Source: Aspidiotus rigidus (Eukaryota > Arthropoda > Insecta > Hemiptera > Diaspididae). From it: DNA of 64,000 nucleotides. Under the pieces are notes generated by a model. That model was not told the origin of the DNA and made no database searches. It saw nothing but the letters and a program-made list of their open reading frames with translations. This document shows positions 1 through 11,423 of the stretch, in pieces. Numbering within the stretch: the first letter of the stretch is position 1; the number at the start of each line of letters is the position of its first letter. The stretch spans positions 5,704,001 through 5,768,000 of the forward strand of contig JAVHKY010000024.1 in assembly GCA_035079385.1 (NCBI GenBank), in the 5' to 3' direction. Both the position numbers and the translations under genes were made by a program.

Positions 1-116
1 AAGCAGTATTAAACTGAATTAAGTTGAGAGCAAAATAATGCACCGCCCATGCGATAACGAATGAACCCGATCCTGGCCAACCGCTAGTTGTGCTGAAAGG
101 GCCAAGTGAATCACAA

Positions 117-412
117 CCACTAGCTACTACTATCACTAGGTACTACTAGCTGCAACTAGCTGCAACCAGCTACTACTAGCTACTACTACTACTAGCTATT
201 ACTACTAGCTATTACTACTAGCTATTACTACTAGCTACTACTAACAGCTACTACTACTACCACTAGCTAGCTACTACCAGCCTATTGGCTACTACTAGGT
301 ACTACCACTACGTAAGTACTACTAGCTACAACTAGCTACAACTAGCTGCTACCAACAGTTACTACTAACAGCTACTACTACTAGCTAGTAATTGGCTACT
401 ACTAGCTACTTT
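117..412. repeat. CTACTAG-type microsatellite
   Basis: About 300 bp of imperfect CTACTACTAG / CTATTACTAG units, broken by variants such as CTGCAACTAG. It is a simple-sequence tract. The reading frames running through it are not treated as coding. Confidence 0.9.
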
Positions 413-1450
413 ATATCGAACCGTCGAGTCCTCCAGCAATCGAGAGCACGATAACGCGATCAATGCTGCTGCGATAGGTGGACCATGTTAAGCGAATAGA
501 CGATGCTCGGTTACCCAAATAGCTCTTGTACGGGGAACTGCAGGAGGGTGTATGGCAAGTCGCACTGGTGGGCAGCGGAGGCGGTACAAGAATCAATGTC
601 ATGCAGCACTGAAAAAACGCAAAAATCGATGAAGCATGGGAATCATCCTGCGAAAATCGTGCGTTATGGAGCTCTCTGGGCAACAACAATGGAGGATTGT
701 TTGTCGAGTGTGGGCTGCGTCAAACAGTTCCGCCGCCACCACCCTTTACATGCGACACATGCGGTCGAACTACAGCTTCACGCATTGGACTAATCAGCCA
801 CACACGCATCCACTCTTCAAGAAATTGTGACGGATCTACCCACACTAAGGTAGCCAGATGACGACAACGATGACTCAAATGATAGACAGGTCTCAAGAAC
901 TGTGAACGCAAATTATAAAGTCTTTAGAAATCATTGAATCTTTCCATTCCCACGCAGTAAGGTTTGATGGGGACAATGACAATGCGTCAAGGCTAGTCTT
1001 CTTGCCGAACGTAGCCGTTATTGCAGAAGAAATTAGAAAAGTGGCGGGAAAGTCACAAGGCTAGGTTCTTGTTCTACCATGAAAAAGTTATCTAGCGTCA
1101 TGGAGGAAATGATTCAAAATAGCAGTAGAAGTCATCGCGGTCTTGAGTGCGCCCATGGTCACGGGATAGTGGGCGTTCAAGTTTCCACAATTACAGCGAA
1201 TAGAAAAAGTGCTGGGGATGAGTCTTCAGTACAGTCCCACAGGAGAGGGAGGGGATGGTGATCGTAAGAACTAATCCAATATTTCAGTAGACCGCATCAT
1301 ATTTTCATCCTTCACATGAAAAAAATAAGTTTTCTCTCCTTAGTGGATGAAGAGGTATATAGTAATTAATGGAAGCCGAAAACGTCGGAAGTTTATCGTT
1401 TATCATTCATAGGCATATAGCCTTACAATGGAGGAAGAGGAACCATAAAT
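413..1450. other. no gene recognised
   Basis: Short open frames on both strands (for example 503-793 plus, 720-911 minus) overlap each other, and none shows a domain, a signal peptide or a clean splice pattern. Nothing here can be supported as a gene. Confidence 0.5.
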
Positions 1451-1845
1451 GAGGGTTGGTTGGTAAATAGGCACGTAACAATAACAAAGATAGTCTCGAA
1501 ATCACGATATATTGTCAGACCAGCAACATAAAGACATACGGTAAAAAACTCGAAAACTCATAAAATACACGAAAAGAAAATATTAAAAAAGAAAATTATT
1601 AAAATCCATTCAAATTTTGTTTCCATCTCGACCGTTCCTTGACCAAAAAAAAAAAAAGAGTTTTCGTTATTTTTAGTTTTTTAGTTTTAGGATTTTAATA
1701 ATTTTCTTTTTTAATACCTATTTTCTTTTCGTATATTTTTTGAGTTTTCGAGTTTTTTATGTCTTTATGTTGCTGGTCTGACAATATATCGTGATTTCGA
1801 GACTATCTTTGTTATTGTTATGTGCCTATGTGCCAACCAACCCTC
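1451..1845. mobile_element. foldback (long inverted repeat) element
   Basis: Two arms of roughly 155 bp (about 1451-1609 and 1686-1845) are near-perfect reverse complements and start with GAGGGTTGGTTGG. They are separated by about 75 bp that includes an A-run. Homology continues a few bases beyond the arms (ATAAATGAGGG against CCCTCAATTAT). It has no coding capacity, so it is probably a non-autonomous foldback MITE. The superfamily is not determined. Confidence 0.85.
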
Positions 1846-2322
1846 AATTATAAAATGGCTTGTAATACTTTCGAGGATTCAATCTTATTAAAGAGGAACC
1901 ATCCAGTCGTGTTTTTATTACTCTCCCTTTTCTTAGATATTACGCATTATTTAATCAGCAATCCAGAGCACAGAAGGTACCAGAGAATAATCCACAAGAA
2001 GTCAAGTCAAGCTATCAATCCACTCTACCAAACTGTTTTCTTATGTTCACCTTAAACTTGCAGTAGACGATGAGTCCGCGACTGGGTGTAAAAATCTACT
2101 TGAATGAAAAGACCTAGATACCTATAGAAGAATTTTTCGTTCTGCTAAGTTACTCTAATCTTAATCAACATATTACATGCATGATAACCTTGAAGGCCAT
2201 AATGATAGAGAGTTTTCGGAACTCACTTCTCGGTACTACAATTTTCTCGAACGATCTCGTGAATATAAAATCAATCGTCCCCAAAATTGACATATCCTTA
2301 TAATTTTCTGATCTAGATTACT

Positions 2323-2816
2323 ATGTTCTCGAGGTGGTTTCCGAAGTTGATATTCGCAATGATTGTACTTGTCAGTAGTAATCGCATTAAAGAACTAGAG
2401 AACGAGTTTCTCGCTTCAGGTACAAGAAATTTTAGGTCGTATGTTTTATGCGATTAAGAATTATCAATTATATGCGCCTATTTCTAAGACCGTTTTAATT
2501 TTTAGATAGCATAGGGCAAGAGCCGATTTTCGTGAATTGGACTGAAGATAGGCAATCAGCATTGTGCGATCGAGCTTTAAATAATTCGATACAATTTCTC
2601 GGAGGTAGAGTGCCTGACATTATTACGAAAATGGTTGAATTTCGTACGCAAGAGCACGAAAGTATCAAAACGAGGGTGCTAAAATGTCCCGAATTAAACA
2701 AGTTTTTTGTTAAAAGCCCTCGTAAAAACGATTGCTACATTCTGATGTCTGGAGAGCATTCGAGAGATGAATACGTCAACATTGTGGATGAAATATGCAA
2801 CCTCGGATTGATGTAG
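2323..2816 (+). CDS. small secreted protein, family member C (2 exons)
   Basis: Predicted exons are 2323-2419 and 2506-2816, joined in phase 1 (donor gtacaag, acceptor tttttag), giving 135 residues. Exon 1 is almost entirely a signal peptide: MFSRWFPK, then a hydrophobic run IFAMIVLVSS. Exon 2 holds Cys53 and a Leu-Lys-Cys93-Pro motif. The architecture (signal exon, one phase-1 intron, one long terminal exon) matches the genes at 3974-6378 and 9190-9746, whose terminal exons also have a Cys followed about 40-48 residues later by a Cys-Pro. I infer a divergent member of the same family. No known domain is recognised. Function is unknown; secretion is inferred from the signal peptide only. Confidence 0.6.
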
Positions 2817-3973
2817 AAGATATTTGGTTATAATTTCGACAAGAGCTACGCCTGTGATCTTGAACCCAAAGACGATAGAAGAGAACAAGAATAGTTGCTC
2901 TATACTCGTGAACGCTAATCTTTTTCCGCAGTAGAGTACACGTGTACTCAAAACCCATCCCAGTCTTATAGTCTAATTTTCAAGCTGAGCTTATTGATGG
3001 TTAGGAAATTTTCAACCTACATAGATAATCGAATTATCGTTTGTCAGAGGATATTTGAAAAAAAGTTTTCTGAATGTAATGCTAAAATAGTTTTTTAGGA
3101 TAAGTTTTGTCTTTTGTCTTGATTTTCACTCGAGTTAGTCGAAACACTGGTGGGTGATGAATTGAACTAACCTACAAATTCGAGAAAAAAGGTTCAAGAT
3201 TTTATTTTTTATTTTTAACCACCTTCACATCCTTTCAAATTCAAGAAAAACATTGGACGCCTGGAACATTCATAGGACTCAAGAGACGGTTGGTGGTACG
3301 TAATTAGTGGCCTAGCTAAAAGGGGAGTTTTTCAAAATTAAAACGTTTTTTCATCCAAATAACCAAAATATTATTGAATTGAATTTTATCCACAGCCTTT
3401 TTCAGCTATAACCCGCAGTACCTTCGCTCTTTGTTTCATTCTTCAGTACGAAAAGGTTGTTTTAAACTCATATCTAACAATATCCTGATCTTCTTTTCAG
3501 ACAAACCCAGTCGAGCAGATCAAACGAATAAATTGTAAGACTCTCATCGTGAGCGCTGGTCTGTTGGTTAGGGGTTAAATAATATGGAGAAATGTTTTGT
3601 GAGCCATTCTTTTTAACAATCTTTAATCGTTTGAATCACTATCACAAAATAACAATCAATTCAATAAAGATGGATTCAGGCCTAACGGCAGATCAATTCA
3701 GAATGGATCCATGACTTCTACATGAAGACTCCACTTGTTCCCATGAATTCTTGTGCGTTCTCCTCTGCGACGTGGTGAATAAGAGTACTTTCTGTTGAGT
3801 GTTTAGCAAGATCAAGAGGACGTACTAAAACTCGACAGTGAGAAAACTTCTTCTTTCTCTTGAGGTTTCCCTGGCTCGTCTCTGAAAAGTATTTGAACTT
3901 TCAAAAAATTGCATGTCGGAGTGCCCAGCTACATCAGCAAACTTGCCGCGCGAGCAGCGTTTGGTGCATATGA
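2817..3973. other. intergenic, no gene recognised
   Basis: AT-rich DNA between two small secreted-protein genes. The plus-strand frame at 3909-4115 is antisense to the terminal exon of the minus-strand gene and is not considered coding. Confidence 0.5.
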
Positions 3974-6378
3974 TCAGATGGAATTTTCAAGAGCAGACGC
4001 AACTTCTCCGTCGATAATTACTGTAACTACACCGGGAATAGATCCGTCTTTCAAGTACAGAGGAGGAATCGTTGGACACATACATGCCGGTTCTATTTGT
4101 GGTGGTATATCATAATTGTAGCGGCCCCCGTACGTGATCGAATAATTTTTCTCCGATTGCACGGATCGGCTTTCCAAAAATACGAAGCCAGTGCGTTGAC
4201 AATATGCAGTTTTCACGGCATCGTTACAAATCCGGTGTTTAATCTTTGAACTCAGGTGACAAACTTTTCCCTTAGTCGGTCTCAGGTGTTCCGGATTGTC
4301 AGGTCCATCGTAAACAGGTTCTGCAGAAAAAAAAAAAAGTTATAGTGTAGGTAATTTAAGTGTGCCTAATTTCCTCAGTGATACTGTGAGGCGTCTAGTA
4401 GGTATTCGACATTTTTTCCTTATAGCTTTGTTTCAACCTCTCGTGATATCATCCACTCTGGCAAGAAGAAATAGGACTAAATATTCAGAATATCTTTTCG
4501 TAAGACAAGTAATAGGCTAGAGCCCCTCCGACGTAGTTCTAGTACGTATTTAAATCATTTTAGATGCCCAATTAGAGCTTATAATACCGACGAAGCCCGT
4601 TATCTACTTATTTTCGGTACGGTCGACGTTGTCTTTTGCCTTCTTCCTAAAGATAAATTTATTTTCTCCCAAAAACTAATTAGGAATTTCGATCAAAAGG
4701 ATAGGTAAAACCTCATGAATAGAAATTGTTCTCACGTCATTTTTGTACGTCTTCATAATGCAACGAACTTCAGAAAAAGAGAAGAATTTTCGTTCGTGAA
4801 ATTTGTATTGCGTGGTATTCGTGTATATCCGAAAAAATATCGTTATTTCATTGAACAAACTTACTGGAAATGAAAGTCATTCACTCTTTTTGAGAAAAAA
4901 AAAAATAATAATAATAAATAGGCCTACCTAATAAAAAAACAATTCACCGCGAGTTCGATCTTTGTCGTCATCAGTATCATAGAAATCGATAATCAATAAC
5001 AATCAATATAGGTATGTACCTGTTCTAAAACGAAATTTGAAAAAATTCTTTAAAAATTAGTCTTATAAAATAGATGAGATTTGAAAAAATATTGATCTTG
5101 AAGTTTCATTAGAAGAGCAGTAGGTATTTTGAAAAATAATTGAACTTCCAACCCGAGTATTGGTAACATTAATACGGTTGAAGCAACAATTTTATCATCA
5201 ATAAGTATTCTCGATATGAATAATTCTTTGTTCCATGTCACAACATTTGAATTCACTAACACTACATTTTTTTTTCCAATCGGCTCCCGAATTACTTACA
5301 AATATTTTTGTAAACATTAACGAATCACATAGGTAATTTCTTTCTGTGATTTCTGTCTCACAAGCTGCGAGTTTCTTGATAATATTTTGCCACCAGAGAT
5401 TGATTTCAATAAATTAAAAATATGAGGACCTATTTCGTGTTACGACTCATCTAAAGAATATTGAAAATCAAACTCATTCTACAAATACCGTTGTTCGAAG
5501 AAGAAAATCACACCATCAATTAATCATTCAAATCCGAGGAACCTATTCAAAGAAATACCGTCGGAAGATTTAATTTTTATAGACTTTCATAATTAGCATC
5601 CAAGTTCTGCCTAGTTTCTAATTTTTTTTTTTTTTCATATTGGTAATTACACAGATTATTTTTCAACTTATTTTGTTGATTCTGAAGTTTTCAAAATAAA
5701 AGCTACAAATCGTAAAACAATACTTTTTGCTCTTGTATAAAGTCCTGGTAATCGAAAAAAAAAAAAAAAAAATCATTATTGAATATTTTGAAAGGATATT
5801 TTCAGTTGTAAAACGGAAGTCCATATCAAAAAAGAAAAAATGAAAACGTCACAAAAGTTAGGTCGGATTGAAAATAAAATGAAATAGAAAATCGCACTTC
5901 CAAGTTCATTTTTTCATCAATAAAACAGGTACCTAAGTATTTTTACGAAAAAAATAAATAAATAAAAATTGAAATTGTAGGTCCTTAGGCAATATTTATT
6001 AGGAAAAAATAGTTTAGAACGATGACGTTATCAACGCTATTAATGCGCAAAATTCTGAAGTATTACTTAGGTACTTTTCAAATTTATTCATCCCGTTTCC
6101 ATCATATCAAGAACAGGAGAAGACTAGTTTGGCCAAGTGATGGAAAGGTATCGGAAGTAAGTATTTCGTGGTTTCAAAATTTCGAGTTTGTTTCTTGGAA
6201 TGACTGCAGTCTACAGGCCCACTAAAGAAAATTTTCTTGGCTTACCTTCAACAATATTTGTCGCATATCGTAGTTCAAGACCGAATTTCTGTCCATCGTC
6301 GTCTCTCAGAAAAGGACTGCAATGACAACCACAAAAAAATAATAAAAACGTGGTCAAGTAATGTTGAAGTTTATTCAT
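3974..6378 (-). CDS. small secreted cysteine-motif protein, member A (2 exons)
   Basis: Exon 1 is 6378-6246 and exon 2 is 4320-3974 (minus strand), joined in phase 1 across a 1.9-kb intron (donor gtaagcc, acceptor ttctgcag), giving 159 residues. Residues 1-20 form a clear signal peptide (hydrophobic LTTFLLFFCGC). The mature part has Cys65, Cys76, Cys124 and Cys126 with a TYGG motif and a CPTIPPLYLKDG block. The gene at 9190-9746 has cysteines with exactly the same spacing (11, 48 and 2 residues apart), the YGG motif and CPTWPPIYLQDG, so the two are paralogues. No known family is recognised. Secreted and probably disulfide-bonded; function unknown. The start is the first Met before the hydrophobic core. 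Confidence 0.8.
4676..4863 (-). other. possible alternative or relic terminal exon
   Basis: Inside the intron of the minus-strand secreted-protein gene there is a good acceptor (atttccag). The open frame that follows, when joined in phase 1 to that gene's exon 1, reads about 62 residues to a stop, including one Cys. It may be an alternative last exon or a decayed paralogue exon. No homology to the main terminal exon is obvious. Confidence 0.25.
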
Positions 6379-7171
6379 TTTATAAATGTTGCGATGAAAA
6401 AGTAAATTAGGTTGCACAGAAACTCGTCAGATCACTTGTTAAGGCTAATGACTTATTCTAGCTAGTGATTGCAGAACACTTTTTCGAGAATAATAAATAC
6501 CAAAAAATTCACTCATTATTTTCTCGAAGATAAATTGACTAGGTACTTATTTAATATGCGTTTAAATGAGGGATATTGAAATTCTAATCAGGAGAAGTGC
6601 TTATAAAAAGTATACGACCGAGGAGAAATAGGTACCTAATCGTTCTTTTTTGTTCTCACATAATCGCCCACATTTACGATGAATTTGTTGACAAAAATTA
6701 TCGTAATTCATCGTATCTCTATGTGTAGTTGGAATTTAGGATGAGTAATAAGCTGATGTCTGTATACCAAGAAACAAATGGCGCGTATAGAATTACGTAT
6801 CACTTAAGTATACTTGATCTTTTGTTTAAGAACCTTCATTCATGAATATTACGTACCTTTCTTATATTCGTATGAAGAATGCGAATAATATATTCATATA
6901 GGGTGTGAAGTGTAAAATTCAACTAACGGATTTGTGGTCTTACGCAATAATAATAAAAAAATTGACATATATGCGGGAAAAATAGAGCGTGTGCAAAGAG
7001 GTGTCCGGATGGATAAATAACAAGGAAGGATACAACTGATGTTATCTATATGCGTACCTAAAAAGCACTGTGTGATACCGGTATGCATATATTGGAAAAT
7101 AAGTTAGTAAGCTTGAAAAATGAATGAAAATCAGCAAATTATGTAAGTTGTAAGAATCGTGTTTCTTTTTT

Positions 7172-7190
7172 TTTTTTTTTTTTTTTTTTT
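7172..7190. repeat. poly-T tract
   Basis: A T homopolymer in the non-coding interval 6379-9189 between divergent secreted-protein genes. Apart from the minisatellite listed next, I see nothing else recognisable in that interval. Confidence 0.7.
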
Positions 7191-7714
7191 TGTAAGGTAT
7201 TCATTCGAGTAAATTTGTATCTAGTCTAAAGAACCAATAATGATGTAGTAGGTATTATATTGGATCGCATCTACAAATCGTGAGTACGGCAGGGATAAAT
7301 GCACTGTTATTTTCTTGGTTTTATGCCCTGATTCTGTGGTAACAAAAATTTCGCAATCGAAAAATGACGGCGGTGCGTTTTCACAAAGGCTTGGTCGAAG
7401 ATATCTACCTGTAGATATACTCTCCTCACGACTGAAATGACAGAACACAATTACAGACATGGAAAGTTTTGTCCAGGCAGTACAAATCGACTCGTAATTT
7501 ACGGTGGAGGAAGATTCATTCTTGTAGATTCGACTTCTACGGTCAAAATTACCTCCATGTTTGAAAAGTTGAACAAAACTCTACAATGTGTCTGTAATTA
7601 TGTTCTTACATTTTAATTGATCAGCTTATCGTAATTTACAATGGCAGAAGATTCATTTTTCCGTATTAATTTCTGACAACGTGGTGCGCCGTACGATACT
7701 CGAGAAGAGAGAGA

Positions 7715-8290
7715 AAGACGAGATTTGCAAACAACCTTATAAATGACACTGCAAACAAAGCAAAAACAACCTTGCAAATGACCTTGCAAACTATGCCAAA
7801 CTGACGCTGCAAACAACTCAAGAACGACTCCCAAATGACGCCGCAAGCAACACCATAAACAAAGCCGCAAACAACGCCGTAAATGACCCCACCAATGACC
7901 TGTTAACGAGGCTGCAAACAACCCTAAAAATGACGCCGTCAACAGTGCTGCAACTGACGCTGCAAACAACTCCGCAAGGACTCCACAAACAACGCTGCAA
8001 ACGACGTCGCAAATGACCTCAAATACAATCTTGCAAATGACACTGACTGCAAACAAAGCTGCAAACAACCCCGAAAATGATGCTGCAAACAACCTGGCAA
8101 ATGACCTTACAAACAACACAAAGCCGCAATCGAGCCCGCAAAGAACTCCGCAAAGACTCCTCAAACAGCGCCGCAAACGACACTACAAACGACCTTGCAA
8201 ATGCAAACAAAACCAGAAATGACCTCACAAATGACCCTGAAAATGGTGTCACAAAGACTCAGCAATGCCGCAAACGTTGTTTACAAGTTA
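7715..8290. repeat. GCAAACAAC / GCAAATGAC minisatellite
   Basis: About 575 bp are built from degenerate units of 9-15 bp alternating GCAAACAAC and GCAAATGAC, with inserts such as CCGCAAACAACGCC. Period and purity vary along the array. The purine/pyrimidine asymmetry leaves long open frames on both strands (one of 187 codons on the minus strand), which translate to low-complexity Cys/Val/Leu or Asn/Thr strings. I regard these as artefacts of the repeat. Confidence 0.85.
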
Positions 8291-9189
8291 GAGCTGGAAA
8301 TCAAAAAAATTACCCCCGTGCATCCCCCTGGGGAAAAAGTTTCACTCGGAATGCTAGGGAATCTTCGTAAATGACACACAACATGATTCCCAACAGTTGT
8401 ACCAAGTTTTGCTTCTATGCCATCTGTTGTCTGTTATTTGTTGGCTAATTTTAATGGACTGTGGTAGGCCTGTATCTAAATTGCAATCATATATCCTTGT
8501 ATTTGTGTAAGAGATGGCCTACAATGCATAAATGATTTTCAAAACTCAATTTTTTACCACAAGAAATACCTCAAGTATTAAAAAAAAATTGTTCACCCAC
8601 ATCCTTGAGGTCGGAGTGCATCAATAATGTTCTTGAGTTTGTCCCCCAGATGAGTCTCAGTACTGGATAGAGTGATGTTGATGTAATAAGACGTCCACCC
8701 TGAAGGCGTTGAGAGAACATTTTCATCAGAGACTCCAGTCAAATCTACAGATAATTCTTTGAAATCTATTCTACAAGATCTACAAGAAAGGCATTAATAC
8801 TTATATGTAGTAACAACGGATAGAATCAAAATTGTATTTTTAGAACATGTAGGCCTATTAAATTATATTTTTAAACTCAATTTTAATAATTTTCAGTCAA
8901 AAGAAAAAAGAAAAGGAAATTGTTGACAGGATATTTTGATCCATGCAGAAAATTTTTTAAAAATTGGAAAAGTATTGGTAAAGTTACAGGTGGACTGATT
9001 TTAATTACCCTTGTAAGCCTATTGGTCAGTTCAACCACGAAGATAACCTCTGCTTAAGACTTGAAATTTTCCTGATAAGTGTTAATCCAATGCGATAACC
9101 TACATACCGTTACCTACCTTGAATTCTTATTCGACGCAAATGGGAAAAAATCGTCGAATTTTCCCTAATACAGTAAAAACACAACGAGT

Positions 9190-9746
9190 ATGTGCATTTT
9201 TATTTTCTTGGTATTCATCTTATTCTCCAATCACCCTTTCAAAGTAAATAGCGAACTAGAATATGTACAACATTTCATTACAATTACTAAAATCGAGGAA
9301 GGTGAGTAAAATTTGCTCTGTGTAGCGTTTGCATTTTTGTTAGATTATTCTAACGATTTTTGCTTCTCTTCATTCATAAAGTTACGGCGGCATTGGTCAA
9401 ACAATGGCAGGATAAAAGTAGTCGAGTGTGTCGATTCAAAGATGCGGACCGACTTAAAATATGTAACTTAGCCCTCGAGGAGAGTATTTTAAGACGTCAT
9501 AAGTACCGATTAGTGCATACGGATACCTTGGGACCGGAGACTGTTTACAGGGTACAGTACGGTGGCCCACTGAGTTCGAACAATGTGGAAGAGACGGTCA
9601 CAGCTTGCAAGTGTCCAACTTGGCCACCTATTTACCTGCAAGATGGTCAAGATGAGGATGAGATCATCATACTGATCATGGTTCTACAACGCCCTCCCGA
9701 AGCAACGACTTACAGCGTATCGAAGTCATCTATTTTCATGGGCTGA
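9190..9746 (+). CDS. small secreted cysteine-motif protein, member B (2 exons)
   Basis: Exons 9190-9301 and 9382-9746 join in phase 1 (donor gtgagt, acceptor cataaag), giving 158 residues. Exon 1 encodes a signal peptide (MCIFIFLVFILFSN) and ends Ile-Glu-Glu, like the paralogue's exon 1, which ends Ile-Val-Glu. The mature part carries Cys54, Cys65, Cys113 and Cys115, a QYGG motif and CPTWPPIYLQDG. Cysteine spacing is identical to the minus-strand gene at 3974-6378 despite low overall identity, which argues for conserved structure. The intron here is only 80 bp against 1.9 kb in the paralogue. The C-terminus has an acidic stretch followed by a hydrophobic strand (IIILIMV). No known domain; extracellular location is inferred. 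Confidence 0.8.
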
Positions 9747-11423
9747 TACCCTTGGACACGTTTACTAAATTTAAGACACAGCTGTAAACCTACAAGTATT
9801 AGGTCTGGACTTGAATTTGATACTCGTTGAAAGGTTCAACTTCCTCTTAATGTCGCAAAGAGACTCGTTCAGCATATGGCATAGTATAGTTATCGTTATT
9901 CATTGAGACTTCCCCCTCCTCCCTCTTCAAATTTTCACTTCACGGTCCTAATTATGTTTCGTCCAAGTTTGCATACAATATACAAAATCTACAAGTGCTA
10001 AAGAGTATGCGCGGTTTATACTAGCTAAGCTGTAGCCTAGTAGAGGCCTAGACTTGTTTAGGCCTAGTATAAAGGAGTGTCGACCTAGTATAAACCTAGG
10101 TAGTATAATTTCAGTACACTGTTCTAGTATAAACTGGGCCAGGTGAGCTCGCGGCGCGAACTCGCAGATTTCTGGGGGGGCACTCGCAAAATTTCAAATT
10201 AGGGTTCGGGGCTCAGTAAAGACATGAAACATGTCAATAAACAATACTAATTATTACTGGATAAAAAAGGGATGGCAGGTACCTTGGGTTAAAGACCCGG
10301 GATACTTGCTAATATTCACTCTGCCAACACCTGCAATTCACGTTCAAGTCCAGATTATTGGAGCTACAAAGAGAATACTATAAGCATTAAATTCTTCTGA
10401 ACTCGAATTCTTCGTTCTCTAAATTTCTTTCAGATCAGTGATACACTGAAGACTGCGTCAAAACGACCGCCTGCACTCACTTCGACCGGCCTTGATTAAC
10501 TTCAGGTAAAAATCTTCTAATACTTCAGCGGTGAGGAATGAACCCAGCTTGATGGGACTAGTGCACTCAACCAACGCGCAGGCTACAATAATATGTAGTA
10601 CATAGAGAAATTATTTCATTGTAAGTATAGAAGTCTTTGGAACGACTGAACAACTAAAAAAAAATCAAATAGGGAGACATAAGGAAATTTCATCGCTCTG
10701 AAGGCTACCGCGCGTTCCAAGATTTACCCAGTCTCTGATGTAGGTTGAAGTCAGTTGGATGAGGAACGCAAAGTCAAGATTTTTTAAGTTCGATCGTTGA
10801 GTTCATAAGGAGGAGAATGTTAGCAGTGAGTGAGAGAGCGCGGTACCATCAAAGAGAAATCCCTGCCTCCGCGCATAGCTGAATGAAAAGCTGTCGCGTG
10901 ATACGCCAAGGGCTCGTCGAAGCTTAGAATATTGAATGGAGTTCAAAAATTTTGGTCGTTTTGTTAGAGTGGGTGAACGGTACGGTCGACACACTGTTGT
11001 AGAATTGGAGAATAGGAGTTTACAGCTCTCCTCTCTTCCCATTTTGTACAGTTAGATAAGCGCAGGATTTGAAGTCACGGCTTTACGGACGTCTGACCAA
11101 GGGTCAAAGCCACAAGTTTCGGAATGCGTAGACATAAGGAACCGGTCAATGTACTTATTTATGACGTTATTGACTTCTCAATATTGATTAACTCAATCAT
11201 GTGAGAACATCTCTATTGAAATATTTGAGAGTTCACATCGATATCTGTGACCTGAATGATAGTATCGGATCTAAGAAAAAAAGAAGAGATGTTGGTAAAG
11301 AAAAAGAAGTATTGATAATTCGGCAAGAATTGCTACGGAAATAAAAATACGAGCGAAACAATAATTACCCAATATTAAATTAAAAATACAAAATAAAAGA
11401 TTTTTTGAAAGATCTGTGGTTTC
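9747..11423. other. intergenic with degenerate CCTAGTATA repeats
   Basis: Non-coding as far as I can see. The stretch 10015-10140 contains repeated (G)CCTAGTATAA words that recur near 31.1-31.4, 35.0-35.2 and 39.0-39.4 kb, so it is a dispersed low-copy repeat. The minus-strand frame at 10803-11042 has no supporting features. Confidence 0.5.

Noticed and set aside
7613..8176. 187-codon open frame on the minus strand
   Set aside because: It lies almost entirely within the GCAAACAAC minisatellite; the translation is low-complexity Cys/Leu/Val/Phe, and both strands are open for the same compositional reason.
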